This document shows positions 54,718-64,000 of a stretch of 64,000 nucleotides of DNA, piece by piece. The notes under the pieces are model-generated. The model was not told the DNA's origin. It saw only the letters and a list, made by a program, of their open reading frames with translations, and did not search any database. A program made the translations under genes and the position numbers. The DNA lies in contig NC_092706.1 of NCBI RefSeq assembly GCF_964275005.1, positions 5,622,564 to 5,686,563 on the forward strand, given 5' to 3'. Source of the stretch: Diadema setosum (taxonomy: Eukaryota > Echinodermata > Echinoidea > Diadematoida > Diadematidae). Every line of letters starts with the position of its first letter. Within the stretch, counting starts at the first letter, position 1.

Positions 54718-57500
54718 CCCACCAGCAAAGCAAACACATAACGTTTTCAGAACGTTTCCTAAACGTTTTTTTTTTTTCGAGGTTCCGTACATCTTCGGCT
54801 GAAACGGACGTTTTTAAAGCGTAACGTCAAAGTTTGGACTTAGCATTCAACGCAAAGCACAGGTTTTTGGAAAACGTTTTTTAAACGTCAGTGGGCGTTA
54901 CAACATGAAATATCCTTCACAAAACGTTTGCAAACGTTATCGGACAAAATTAAACGTCCTATACCTAATGAGTACAGAACGTTTTCCCTGACCTGTTTTT
55001 CTTTTTGAACGTTTATCAAACGTGATAAACTCGTCCAATTCCAACCCAGCAAAGGTAAGACGTTTTTAGAACGTTCAAAAAACGTTTTTCTTAAGTCCGC
55101 TACGTCTTCGTCTTAAACGTTCACAAAACATTTTCATTAGGTCTGCTACGTCTTCGTATTTAATGAACGTTTAAAAAAGTTTTTATGTCATACTGTCATA
55201 TGCGTCTTCTATTGGTTTATAATCATGAATATCCATGCATATTTATGAATATTCAAGTAAAAAAAACTAGGATTTGCAAACTAGTGGAAACAGATAAAAG
55301 ACAATAAAGTGTAGAATGTTAATGCTTTGGTCAAACTTTTTAACTGCGTTAAAATTTTACTTACCTTATTGTTCAGTTATTCACAATTTCAAATTAAGAG
55401 TATTTTCATATTGTTAATAGGCCTCATTAAGGTATGTGACAATGTCTTCACGCATTACAACATTTTTGCCGGTATATAAAAGAAAGTGATACAGATGCAT
55501 TAGCTAGAGATGTAGCAGGCATAGGTAGTAGGACATTTGGAACAGGCTAGGATATAGGAAGATATAGGATTACGATTAGGGTAAATCAATCCTAGATTGT
55601 GCCTGTAAAATCTCATAACTAAATAGTATGCTCAATACAACCCTATACCCATTACGTTTTTAAAGGCTTTTCGAACGTTCTTAAAACGTTTATAGAAAAT
55701 TCCAGACATTCTATAAAAGTTTTAAGACTTTTTGAAGTTTTCTAAAAGTTCTTAAAACATTTGTGATACACATTAGACGTTCTTAAAAGGTTTTCTGGAC
55801 CTTCTAGACGGATATGAAAGCTTCTCTAAACGTTCTGGAAAGGCTCATAAGACTTTTAGACATTCTTAAAACTGTGGGGGGTTTTTTACGTTCTAGACGG
55901 TTTTTTTTTAGGTTTTCTGGACGTCCGCAGAACATCCACAGAACGTTTTGAATATTATGAAAAGGTTTTATAACGTCTATAACCAAGCGCGCCGGAACAC
56001 TTCTGGTTTTGGGGGGGCAAAATCTCAACGGGGGCACATTGTGACGATGTGAGATCCTCGGCGCGTGAGCGAAGCGAGTGAGCGGGGGGGGGGGGGGGGG
56101 TGGAAAGGGGGATTACCTCCCCCCCCCCCCCCCCCCCATTGTAGGGAGCTTTTACAGGGTACAAAGGTCGCGTTTATAGATCAAATTTCTAAGGAATTAG
56201 ACATAGTGAAAATAATCAGTGCGAAGGACTGTGATCATTACATACGGGAGTACATAATAATGTGATGCCTGGTGTGAGATCCTCGGCGAGGGCGCGAAGC
56301 GACCGAGCGGGGGGAGGGTGTGGGAGGGGGGATACCCCCTCCCACGGTGGGGACTTTTTGTAAAAACAGAGTATAAAAGTCGCGTTTATAGAGAATTTAA
56401 AGCAAATTTCTAGGGAATTAACATATTGAAAAAATCAGTTGGAAGGACTATGATCATAACATACGGGAGTATACATTAATAATGTGATGGTGCGAGATCC
56501 TCGGCGAGGGAGCGAAGCGACCGAGCGGGGGGAGGGTGTGGGGTAGGGACTTTTTGTAAAAACAGAGTATAAAAGTCGCCTTTATAGAACATTTAAAAGC
56601 AAATTTCTAGGGAATTAACATATTGAAAAAAATCAGTTGGAAGGACCAGGATCTTAACATACTGGAGTATTATTATGTGATGGTGTGAGATCCTCGTCTA
56701 GGGAGCGAAGCGACCGAGCGGGGGAGGGTGTGGGAGGGGGATACCCCCTCCCACGGTAGGGACTTTTTGTAAAATCAGAGAATAAAAGTCGCTTTTATAG
56801 AGCGAGCCACTTTCACTTTTCAATTTATCTGAAATGTACTCATTAAAAGCTTAAACGTGATCGCATCGTTCGAACAATAAAAAATATTCTTATACTACTA
56901 GAAAGCAAAGAAGAAAATGAAAAATGTAAGGTTTACTAAAGGTATGTTTCAGCGGGCACACTCGAGGACATGAGGCTACCATCTATACACTAAATTTACT
57001 CATAAGTTACTATTAGTGTATAGATACAATAATGTACAATTGTATGTTGTTAGTGTATTATTTTCGCCCCGTTAGGGGCGAAAATTTTTGCATTTTCAGT
57101 TATGAAATTACAACATTTAGACAAGAAATATGCCTTTATTGTTCATTTTGGTCTTTAAATCAGTGATTAATTATTTGTTACAGGGGGCACTTTGGGGGGG
57201 CAAAAACTCGTTTTGCCCCCCCAACATTTTGTTTGGGGGGGCAAGTGCCACCCCTGCCCCCCCCCCCCCCCCCGCTTCCAGCGCCCTTGTCTATAACGTC
57301 CAAGAGGTTTTCAGCAGTTCCTTTCAAATTTTGAAAGGTTTTTATTGTTTGTTTTTAACGTCCATTTAAAACGTTTTAAATACGTCGAAAACCTCTCCCA
57401 AAAAGACGTTCCGTAAACGTTTTGACAAAACGTCAAAGTAAAGAACTTGGAATAGGGCCTATTTCAAGAACGTTCAGAAAACGCCCAATTGTTAGCTGGG
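54718..57500. mobile_element. AACGTT-rich element, copy A (split by a hAT insertion)
   Basis: Left end near CAAACACATAACGTTTTCAG, right end AACGCCCAATTGTTAGCTGGG; interior full of AAACGTT, GACGTTT and TTCTAGAC words. Colinear with copy B at 59244-60451 apart from an internal hAT element (55984-57289) and some length variation. A second internal start-like stretch (AACCCAGCAAAGGTAAGACG at 55043) suggests partial duplication. No protein coding. Confidence 0.8.
55984..57289. mobile_element. hAT element with 8-bp target duplication nested in copy A
   Basis: Ends CAAGCGCGCCGGAACAC and GCTTCCAGCGCCCTTG are inverted repeats, and TCTATAAC is found on both sides (55976-55983, 57290-57297). Inside are four tandem units of about 195-225 bases, starting GAGATCCTCG at about 56051, 56277, 56494 and 56687. 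Each holds GAGCGAAGCGA, G tracts, and ACTTTTTGTAAAA followed by TATAAAAGTCGC. No transposase frame. Confidence 0.9.
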
Positions 57501-57960
57501 AGAGAGCTTTCCACCGAGCCCTGGTACCACGTAGCAAACAGGGTTCGAGCCAACAATACCAATGTGAGACCCTGTTTGAAAATGAATGAATCATACCTTC
57601 TCGTTAGCGCAGAATCTTCGGAGTCGCACGTCGAGTGCAGAGTTCTGTCGCGGGAGTTGGAGGCACCACTTTTTCGAACCCAGTGAGCAACGGAGGGACG
57701 TTCACAGTGCGTCAAAGTTCATCTCCGACTGAGGTGCTTGGCGGGTTGGATCATGTTATGTGGGTCATATTCTACAGACAGCTATTGGGGCTTCCCAACA
57801 TGCCTGAATCCGGATGACATTTTTTTTTTTTTAATCGCTGTTGAAGGCAAATGGGTCTAGTTTCAGCCAAACCAGGGAGGTGAGAGTCACCTCCCTGGCC
57901 AAACATACTGATGCGTATAGCGTTGAGTATTCATACATCAACATGCGCAAACTTAACATC
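57501..57960. other. Short unique segment between repeats
   Basis: GC-richer than the surroundings. A plus-strand frame at 57613-57817 follows an acceptor-like GCGCAG, and a minus-strand frame ends at a donor-like GTATGA. The two readings compete and neither has a partner exon. Confidence 0.3.
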
Positions 57961-57961
<1 letters not shown>

Positions 57962-58009
<48 letters not shown>

Positions 58010-58035
58010 GTGTGTGTGTGTATATATATATATAT
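57962..58035. repeat. AT/TG microsatellite
   Basis: AT run 57962-58006, TG 58009-58020, AT 58021-58035. Confidence 0.95.
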
Positions 58036-58329
58036 ACATAATGTTCATGTGACTGTTCTTTGTTTCTTCGCATTTCTGTAGATTTATTCTTCCCTTTAGA
58101 TTTTCATTCAAGACGTATCATTTAACACATCTATCACAGCCATATCAAGAGGTGTTACAAAAAACAAAAAAACATTTCCCGCTTTTGATCCTTAATAGTT
58201 CGAAAACTATACATCAGATAACACTGTCATTGGTAATAGCTGAATAGTGCAGTTTAATTGGAGGTGATTTGAATATATGCGAGCATAAAAAAGTTCCGTT
58301 AAATCCATGAGTAAAGTTAAGTTTTATGG

Positions 58330-58898
58330 TTAAAGGGAAGATAAACCCCACGAGCAATGTGGATTTAGTGAAAGCAGCAACATTAGTAGAACACATCAGT
58401 GAAAGTTTGAAGAAAATCGGACAATCAATGCAAATGTTATGAATTTTTAAAGTTTTGGTGTTGGAACCGCTGGACGAGGAGACTACTAAAGGTTATGACG
58501 TATGAGTGGACAACAATACCAAGAAAATATAAAGAAAATTCTACAAAAATCCATTTTTCATGAAAATTACAAATTCCATCAACTTGATATTGACATATGT
58601 TAGGGGTAGCAATTATTCCCCCTGCTTTCTGAAAGAGCTTGGTCCATTGCTCTTTCATAATTCTAGAAAAGTGAATTTTTGTTGAATTTCCTTTATATTT
58701 TCTTTGTATTGTTGTCCACTCATACGTCATATCCTCTAGTAGTCTCCTCATCCAGCGGTTTCAACACCAAAACTTTAGAAATTCATAACTTTTGCATCGA
58801 TTGTCCGATTTTCCTCAAACTTTCACTGATGTGTTGTTCTACTAATGTTGCTGCTTTCACTCAATCCACATTGCTTTTGGGGTTTACCTTCCTTTTAA
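58330..58898. mobile_element. Complete foldback MITE with TTAA ends (family F, copy 3)
   Basis: Arms TTAAAGGGAAGATAAACCCC and complement of GGGGTTTACCTTCCTTTTAA; arms about 250 bases with TCCTCATCCAGCGGTT / GAACCGCTGGACGAGGA in opposite orientation. 569 bases, no coding capacity. Confidence 0.85.
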
Positions 58899-59243
58899 GT
58901 TCCAGATTTTGGTCAAAAAGATAATCTAATGAACACTCTGTACAAAATGGAACTTTACACAAGAACCAATGATGTATGCGCTTAAAATGACCCTGAACAA
59001 TAGACATGAATACTAACACGAACACCACCTTTTGAGAGCTCTGCTGACTGCTAGGCTTCTGGACTCTTTGCTCCAAGGCAAATGAATGCTTTATTAATAT
59101 TTTATGATGGATTGCCCTGCGCACTGCTAGTCTAAATTCATGGTAAAGGGTAAAATGCATGCACATGAAAAAAATAATACTAATAAGCACATGCTTTCAT
59201 GTGCTTGCAATACATTACATTTCAGGATGAATAAAGACTAGCT

Positions 59244-60451
59244 CCCAGCAAACACATAACGTTTTCATTTTTTTTTTTTTTTTTAGGTTCCGTACGTCTT
59301 CGTATAAAATGGACGTTTTTAAAACGTACATACAACGTCAAAGTTGGGACTAAGTAGAATTTACCGCAAAGCACAGTTGTTGTTTTTTTTTTTGGAAAAC
59401 GTTTAAAAAATGTCAATGGACGTTACAAAACGTTTTATTATGTCTGCTACGTCTTCGTCCTTTATAAACGTCCACAAAACGTTTTTATTAGGCCTGCTAC
59501 GTCGACTTCGTCTTTGATGAACGTTTAAAAAACTTTTTTATTTGGTCTGGTGCGTGTTAGTCATTGGTTTCTTTATCATGAATATTCATGCCTATTTATG
59601 AATATTCAAATAAGAAAATATAAGATTTGAAAACTAGTGGAAATAGATAAAAGACATTGAAATCTAAAGATTTATGCTGGGTTCAAACTTTCTGTGTTAA
59701 AAATAAACTTACCTACGTTATTGTTCAGTTATTCACAATTTCAAATTATGTTATGAAGAGGTATTTTTATATGTTAATAGGCCTAATTAAGGTGTGTGTG
59801 ATCTAATTTTAGTAACCATGTTTTCATGCATTACAACATTTTGCTAGTATTATAAAAGAATGTGACACAGATTCATCAATTGGGAATAGGATGCAGTAAA
59901 GGTATATAGGTGGTAGGACATTAGGAACAGGTTAGGATAGGATTATATAGGATTAGAATTATTGTACATAAACCCAGATTGTGCCTGTATAATCTCAGAA
60001 CTATATATATTTTTGTATAAGTACCCAATAAATATAAACATTAGATGTTCTTAAAAGGTTTTCTGGACATTCTAGACGGATATTATGAAAGGTTCTCTAA
60101 ACGTGCTGGAACGGGTCATCAGACTTTTTTGACGTTCTTATAACGTTTTATGAACGTTCTAGACTGTTTTCAAAGGTTTTCTGGACGACCGCAGATCGTT
60201 TTGAATATTCTTAAAAGGTTTCACTGACGTCCATAACGTCCTTAAGGTTTTCTGCAGGTCCTTAAAAATTCCGAAAGGTTTTTTATTGGTTTTTTAAACG
60301 TTTAAAAACGTTTATAACGTCCATTTGAATCGTTTTAAATACGTCGAAAACCTTCCACAAAAATACGTTCTGAATCGTTTTGACAAAACGTCGAAATAAC
60401 GAACTTGGAACGTTTCAAGAACGTTCAGAAAACGTCCAAATGTTAGCTGGG
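59244..60451. mobile_element. AACGTT-rich element, copy B (intact)
   Basis: Ends CCCAGCAAACACATAACG and complement of ACGTCCAAATGTTAGCTGGG; interior dense in AAACGTT / AACGTCC words. Gives the uninterrupted structure against which the insertion in copy A can be read. Confidence 0.8.
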
Positions 60452-61080
60452 CTGTGATGGTGGAATTTCTCATGAATGTGTAATAGAGCATCCAAACCCT
60501 TGCCATTGTTCAGAACCATTGTCTACACTCCCATACATAGGCTTACCAATTGATCCCCGTGTAAAATCAAAGTTTTGTACAGAGGGTTGAAAATAGACCA
60601 AAATCTGAAACCAAACTTTAAAAAAAAAACAAATCTTGAATGTAATGAAGCTGATTTTATGTTTTAGTTTTTAAACTACCTACAACAAAATTGTACACTA
60701 TTCAGCTTATTGCTCACATTAATATCAGTGTTACTATTAAGGATCAAAAGTGGGAAATGTTAGGTTAGGTTAGGTCCAAGTCTGATTTTTATTTTAAGGT
60801 ACTATGTTTATTTTCCAATATTCCTTGGTTGTTGTTGTGGTTTTTTTTTAACTGTTAATTCACCAGGATTAATCACTTTTCTTTAGAGACATCTTTCTGC
60901 CAACAGAACTTGACAGTTGCAGTACTAATCTTTCATGCGGCAAAAGGACGTACAGCGCTGCCAACATTGGAAACTAGTCCAGTCAAAATACGACAAAAAG
61001 TGGGTTAACCCACAACTAATTGCAACAGAAACGATTCCACTTGCATTTGACCCGGAAGAGCTATTAAAATAACGTATTAA
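60452..61080. other. Non-coding, nothing recognised
   Basis: AT-rich DNA with TTAGG triplicate near 60762-60776; no supported feature. Confidence 0.45.
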
Positions 61081-61124
61081 AAGTTCCCTAAAATTCGAGT
61101 GGTGGATCAGTGTCTAATTTGCAT

Positions 61125-61560
61125 AAATTCAAAATGGCCGCCATACAACCTGTTTATGCCTATATCTCGGGATACGTAACCAATAGAAAGTAAATTCCGG
61201 TTTCTAAACCTATGTTTTTTAGGTCAAGGAATACAATTATATTATCTGTAGCAACTTTCAAGCATCCCTTTATATAGTTTTTGCATATATTTGCATATAA
61301 TAACATGCAAAATGGCCGCCATATTGCCTGTGCAAGCCCGTATCTTCGTATACCATTAATGAAGTACACTCAGGAATAAGTTGCTATATATCTGGACATA
61401 AAACCCACAAAAAAATATATTCTGGTGTCTAAACCTATGTTTTTTTTAGGTCAGGGAATACAATTATGATATTAGCAGTAACTTTCAAGCTTCCCTTTAT
61501 ACATTTTTGCATATATTTACATTTAATAAATGCAAAATTGCCGTCATAATTCCTCTACAG
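61125..61560. repeat. Degenerate tandem repeat, about 2.5 units of 180-230 bp
   Basis: CAAAATGGCCGCCATA recurs at about 61129 and 61308, with a decayed form at 61532. CTAAACCTATGTTTTTTAGG recurs at about 61204 and 61430. Confidence 0.75.
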
Positions 61561-62216
61561 GCTTATATCTCTATCTGTAAAAGGTACCCAGTGGTGGTGT
61601 CTATGGTCTTAATTTTACTGCTGAAAGTCACTGTTGTAGAAAACGTTCCAATCAGGAATAATTACCTATATTTCACTAAAAATTTGTATATATTTATACA
61701 TAAATCTATTCAAATTAAGAGTAGCTTATATCCATAAGATACTCTACAAAAGTTTCATGAGTTTGGACATTTGTTTAGAGAATGTTCTTGTCATATCAGG
61801 GTACCATGTCACTCACTCACTTTCTGAATAAAAGACCCAGGGGTCCAGCCCTCACCGAGTATCTCAGGTTCACCTTCCATCCATTCTTACAGACTTTTAC
61901 TTGGGAGAGAGGAAATTGGAAGACTTTGGGAACCTCTAGGGCCATATCTACAAGCCTTTAGGGACCTGCCTTTAGGGACCTCCATGGTCCAGGGAGGCAT
62001 GATGTTCATATATTCATGACACTAGCAATAAATGCACCTACAGTACTAAGTTTGTTGAAGATTTGACCATATATGTTTTCAAAAAGAGGATCAAAAATCA
62101 AAAGTGGCCCCCAATAATTTGGTCCCAGCCCCAAGGCGTCCGCACTTATAAGTAATATTTAAGGTGCCTTTGGGCATCCTGTGGCCTGGGGTGGAGGGGG
62201 GGGGGGGGGGGTTGGA

Positions 62217-62217
<1 letters not shown>

Positions 62218-62266
<49 letters not shown>
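62218..62266. repeat. AT microsatellite
   Basis: Pure AT run immediately left of the palindrome at 62269. Confidence 0.95.
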
Positions 62267-62268
<2 letters not shown>

Positions 62269-62462
62269 GATGACGAAGTATGGTGGTAATGCATTTCAGT
62301 TCAACAGTGCTATTTATTCAGACCAAATTTTCGACGGATACCTTCGTCTTCCTCAGGATCGACAATGACAATTGTGAAGAAAGACGAATGTTTTCGTCAA
62401 AAATTTGGTCTGAATAAATAGCACTGTTGGACTGAAATGCATTACCACCCTAATTCGTCATC
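62269..62462. mobile_element. Palindrome between two AT microsatellites
   Basis: Arms of about 80 bases (GATGACGAAGTATGGTGGTA and complement of TACCACCCTAATTCGTCATC). The minus strand of the left arm contains GATCCTGAGGAAGACG and CGTCGAAAATTTGG, resembling Penelope-type hammerhead borders. AT repeats lie on the left and 40 bases to the right. Confidence 0.7.
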
Positions 62463-62500
62463 TTTTCTGTACTGGTACCAACACATGGATTACAAGTATC

Positions 62501-62503
<3 letters not shown>

Positions 62504-62553
<50 letters not shown>
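62504..62553. repeat. AT microsatellite
   Basis: Pure AT run. Confidence 0.95.
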
Positions 62554-62555
<2 letters not shown>

Positions 62556-62559
62556 GTGA

Positions 62560-64000
62560 AAACGTTGAACGATGTACAATTGGGCAAATCAGGGGTCAAA
62601 ATTAAAACATGTGACTCATTGATATAGATACACATCAGTGAAATGTCATTATTGTCAGCTTTCTTGCAAACCCAATTATACTGGGATATCTCCAAGGGTG
62701 TTGTTTTTATTCAAGGATAAATAGAACTGTGACATAATGGCGAACGTCTCTGACTAAAATAAACATCGTTTTAGTGAAAATTCAAATGAAAGGTGAAAAA
62801 AACATTCAGATGAAGATAGCTTAATCTTGTTCATACTTTCGAAGACGGTGTTAATTTGTTCCTAAAATATTGTTTACCTCCTGTGAAGTTTACAAAAGCT
62901 AATACACATGGAAGTTAAAGAAAAAGTGGAGTTTTTGTCATTTAAGCAGAGATTTTCATATTCTTATCTTCACTTTCATCTAATTTGAACAAAACATGTA
63001 GCAGGGGTCTCATTTGTTTAAATGTTAATGTTCAGTAGATACTAATAATGAATTTAGTGCATTTCGTTTGATCAAATCACCGTAAAAGCCCTATACAGAC
63101 GCTGGAAGTAAGTCATGTTTTGATCAGAGACGTTCTGGTTTCACTCATAGACGTTCCTCAGACATAGGCAATACAAATGATGTCCTTTGATCCATATTTA
63201 AGAGTTTTGTGAGCAAACAACATTTTCCTTTATTAAACACATGTTAATCTTTTGTCAACAATTCAGAATGGTAATTTCAACTTGAATTATTTTTCATACT
63301 AACTGATTGTAACTACGAATCTCCAAATTGTAAGAGGAATTTCGATTTCTGCACCAAAAATCAACAACAAGCCTGTTCTTGATATATTATTCAGATCTTA
63401 CAACACCTTTTAATGACAGACAACAAAATGAAAAATTTGTAATTTCAACTATTTTACCTAATTACTCATTTATATTAGAGACATTTGCTTTTCCATCAGG
63501 GACGTTTCGGCTGTAAGTTATCACTAAAATTAAACATCAAACTCCCTATTTTAAAAGATGCTCGCAACTGGACATTCCACATTCATTGAGAAATCATTTA
63601 CCTAGGCCTAAATGTCGAGAACTGTTTTTGTTTATGATGACCACTACTTTGCATTTTACCTTCAGGTGTATTATGCAGGTGTGCCCACACGCTATCAAAT
63701 TTGTATATGTTTGCTTTCAATTGTAGTCCAAATCTATAACAAAGGTAAACACAAATTTATTGACACTAATTTAATTTGACCCCTTAGTCTAAAATATGAT
63801 TGTGTGAGTATAAGCCAGTTTGGCTTTTCATTAGGGACCGTACCTGGGCCACTGTTATGATGTCGTCTCAGAAAGCTGTAATTAACCTTTGCTTATCCTA
63901 GAAGCATCAAATTTCGCTGCGCTTTTTTTTTTATACTATATGGCAGATATAAATTGTAAACAATGTAATGCACTTGCCACAACGCCAAACTCAAAAGAAT
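62560..64000. other. Non-coding, nothing recognised
   Basis: AT-rich DNA; scattered TCAGAGACGTT-like words near 62745, 63125 and 63480 do not form a clear repeat. Confidence 0.45.

Overview
The window is AT-rich, intron-rich, repeat-laden animal genomic DNA. Exons are short with GT/AG borders, introns reach 12 kb, and simple repeats, non-LTR retrotransposon remnants and palindromic DNA transposons are dense. With the predicted GPI-anchored ADP-ribosyl cyclase, this suggests a marine invertebrate deuterostome, most likely an echinoderm such as a sea urchin. That taxonomic call is inference; nothing here fixes the species.

Two multi-exon genes can be rebuilt with matching splice phases, both on the minus strand. 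(1) A class A (rhodopsin-like) orphan GPCR, 492 residues in three coding exons (27783-27457, 15242-14363, 12160-11889), with DRY, CWAP and DPLIY motifs and a very long third cytoplasmic loop. (2) A complete ADP-ribosyl cyclase (CD38/BST1/Aplysia cyclase family), 325 residues in seven exons (48847 down to 35877), with signal peptide, catalytic Trp/Trp/Glu, the ten family cysteines and a C-terminal GPI-type tail. Such enzymes make cADPR and NAADP; no functional link to the GPCR is shown. A third, unrecognised plus-strand gene contributes its last two exons at 1327-1397 and 2127-2348. One further terminal exon at 31825-31705 (minus) is tentative.

Layout: 1-2.4 kb foldback MITE plus 3' end of the unknown gene; 2.4-11.8 kb non-coding with several foldback MITEs; 11.9-27.8 kb GPCR gene, its 12-kb first intron filled with LINE fragments and MITEs and its second intron holding a hAT element with an 8-bp target duplication; 28-35.8 kb mostly empty, with a hammerhead-like motif near 31.35 kb; 35.9-48.9 kb cyclase gene with MITEs and a SINE in its introns; 50.2-53.6 kb a 3.4-kb foldback element carrying a nested LINE and a nested pogo MITE; 54.7-60.5 kb two copies of an AACGTT-rich element, one split by a hAT element with a clean 8-bp duplication; 61-64 kb tandem repeats, a palindrome between AT microsatellites, and otherwise unannotated DNA.

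I see no operon-like cluster, CRISPR or defence system. The most informative observations are the cyclase active-site substitution, splice acceptors built on microsatellites, and several element families whose nesting and target duplications can be read directly.
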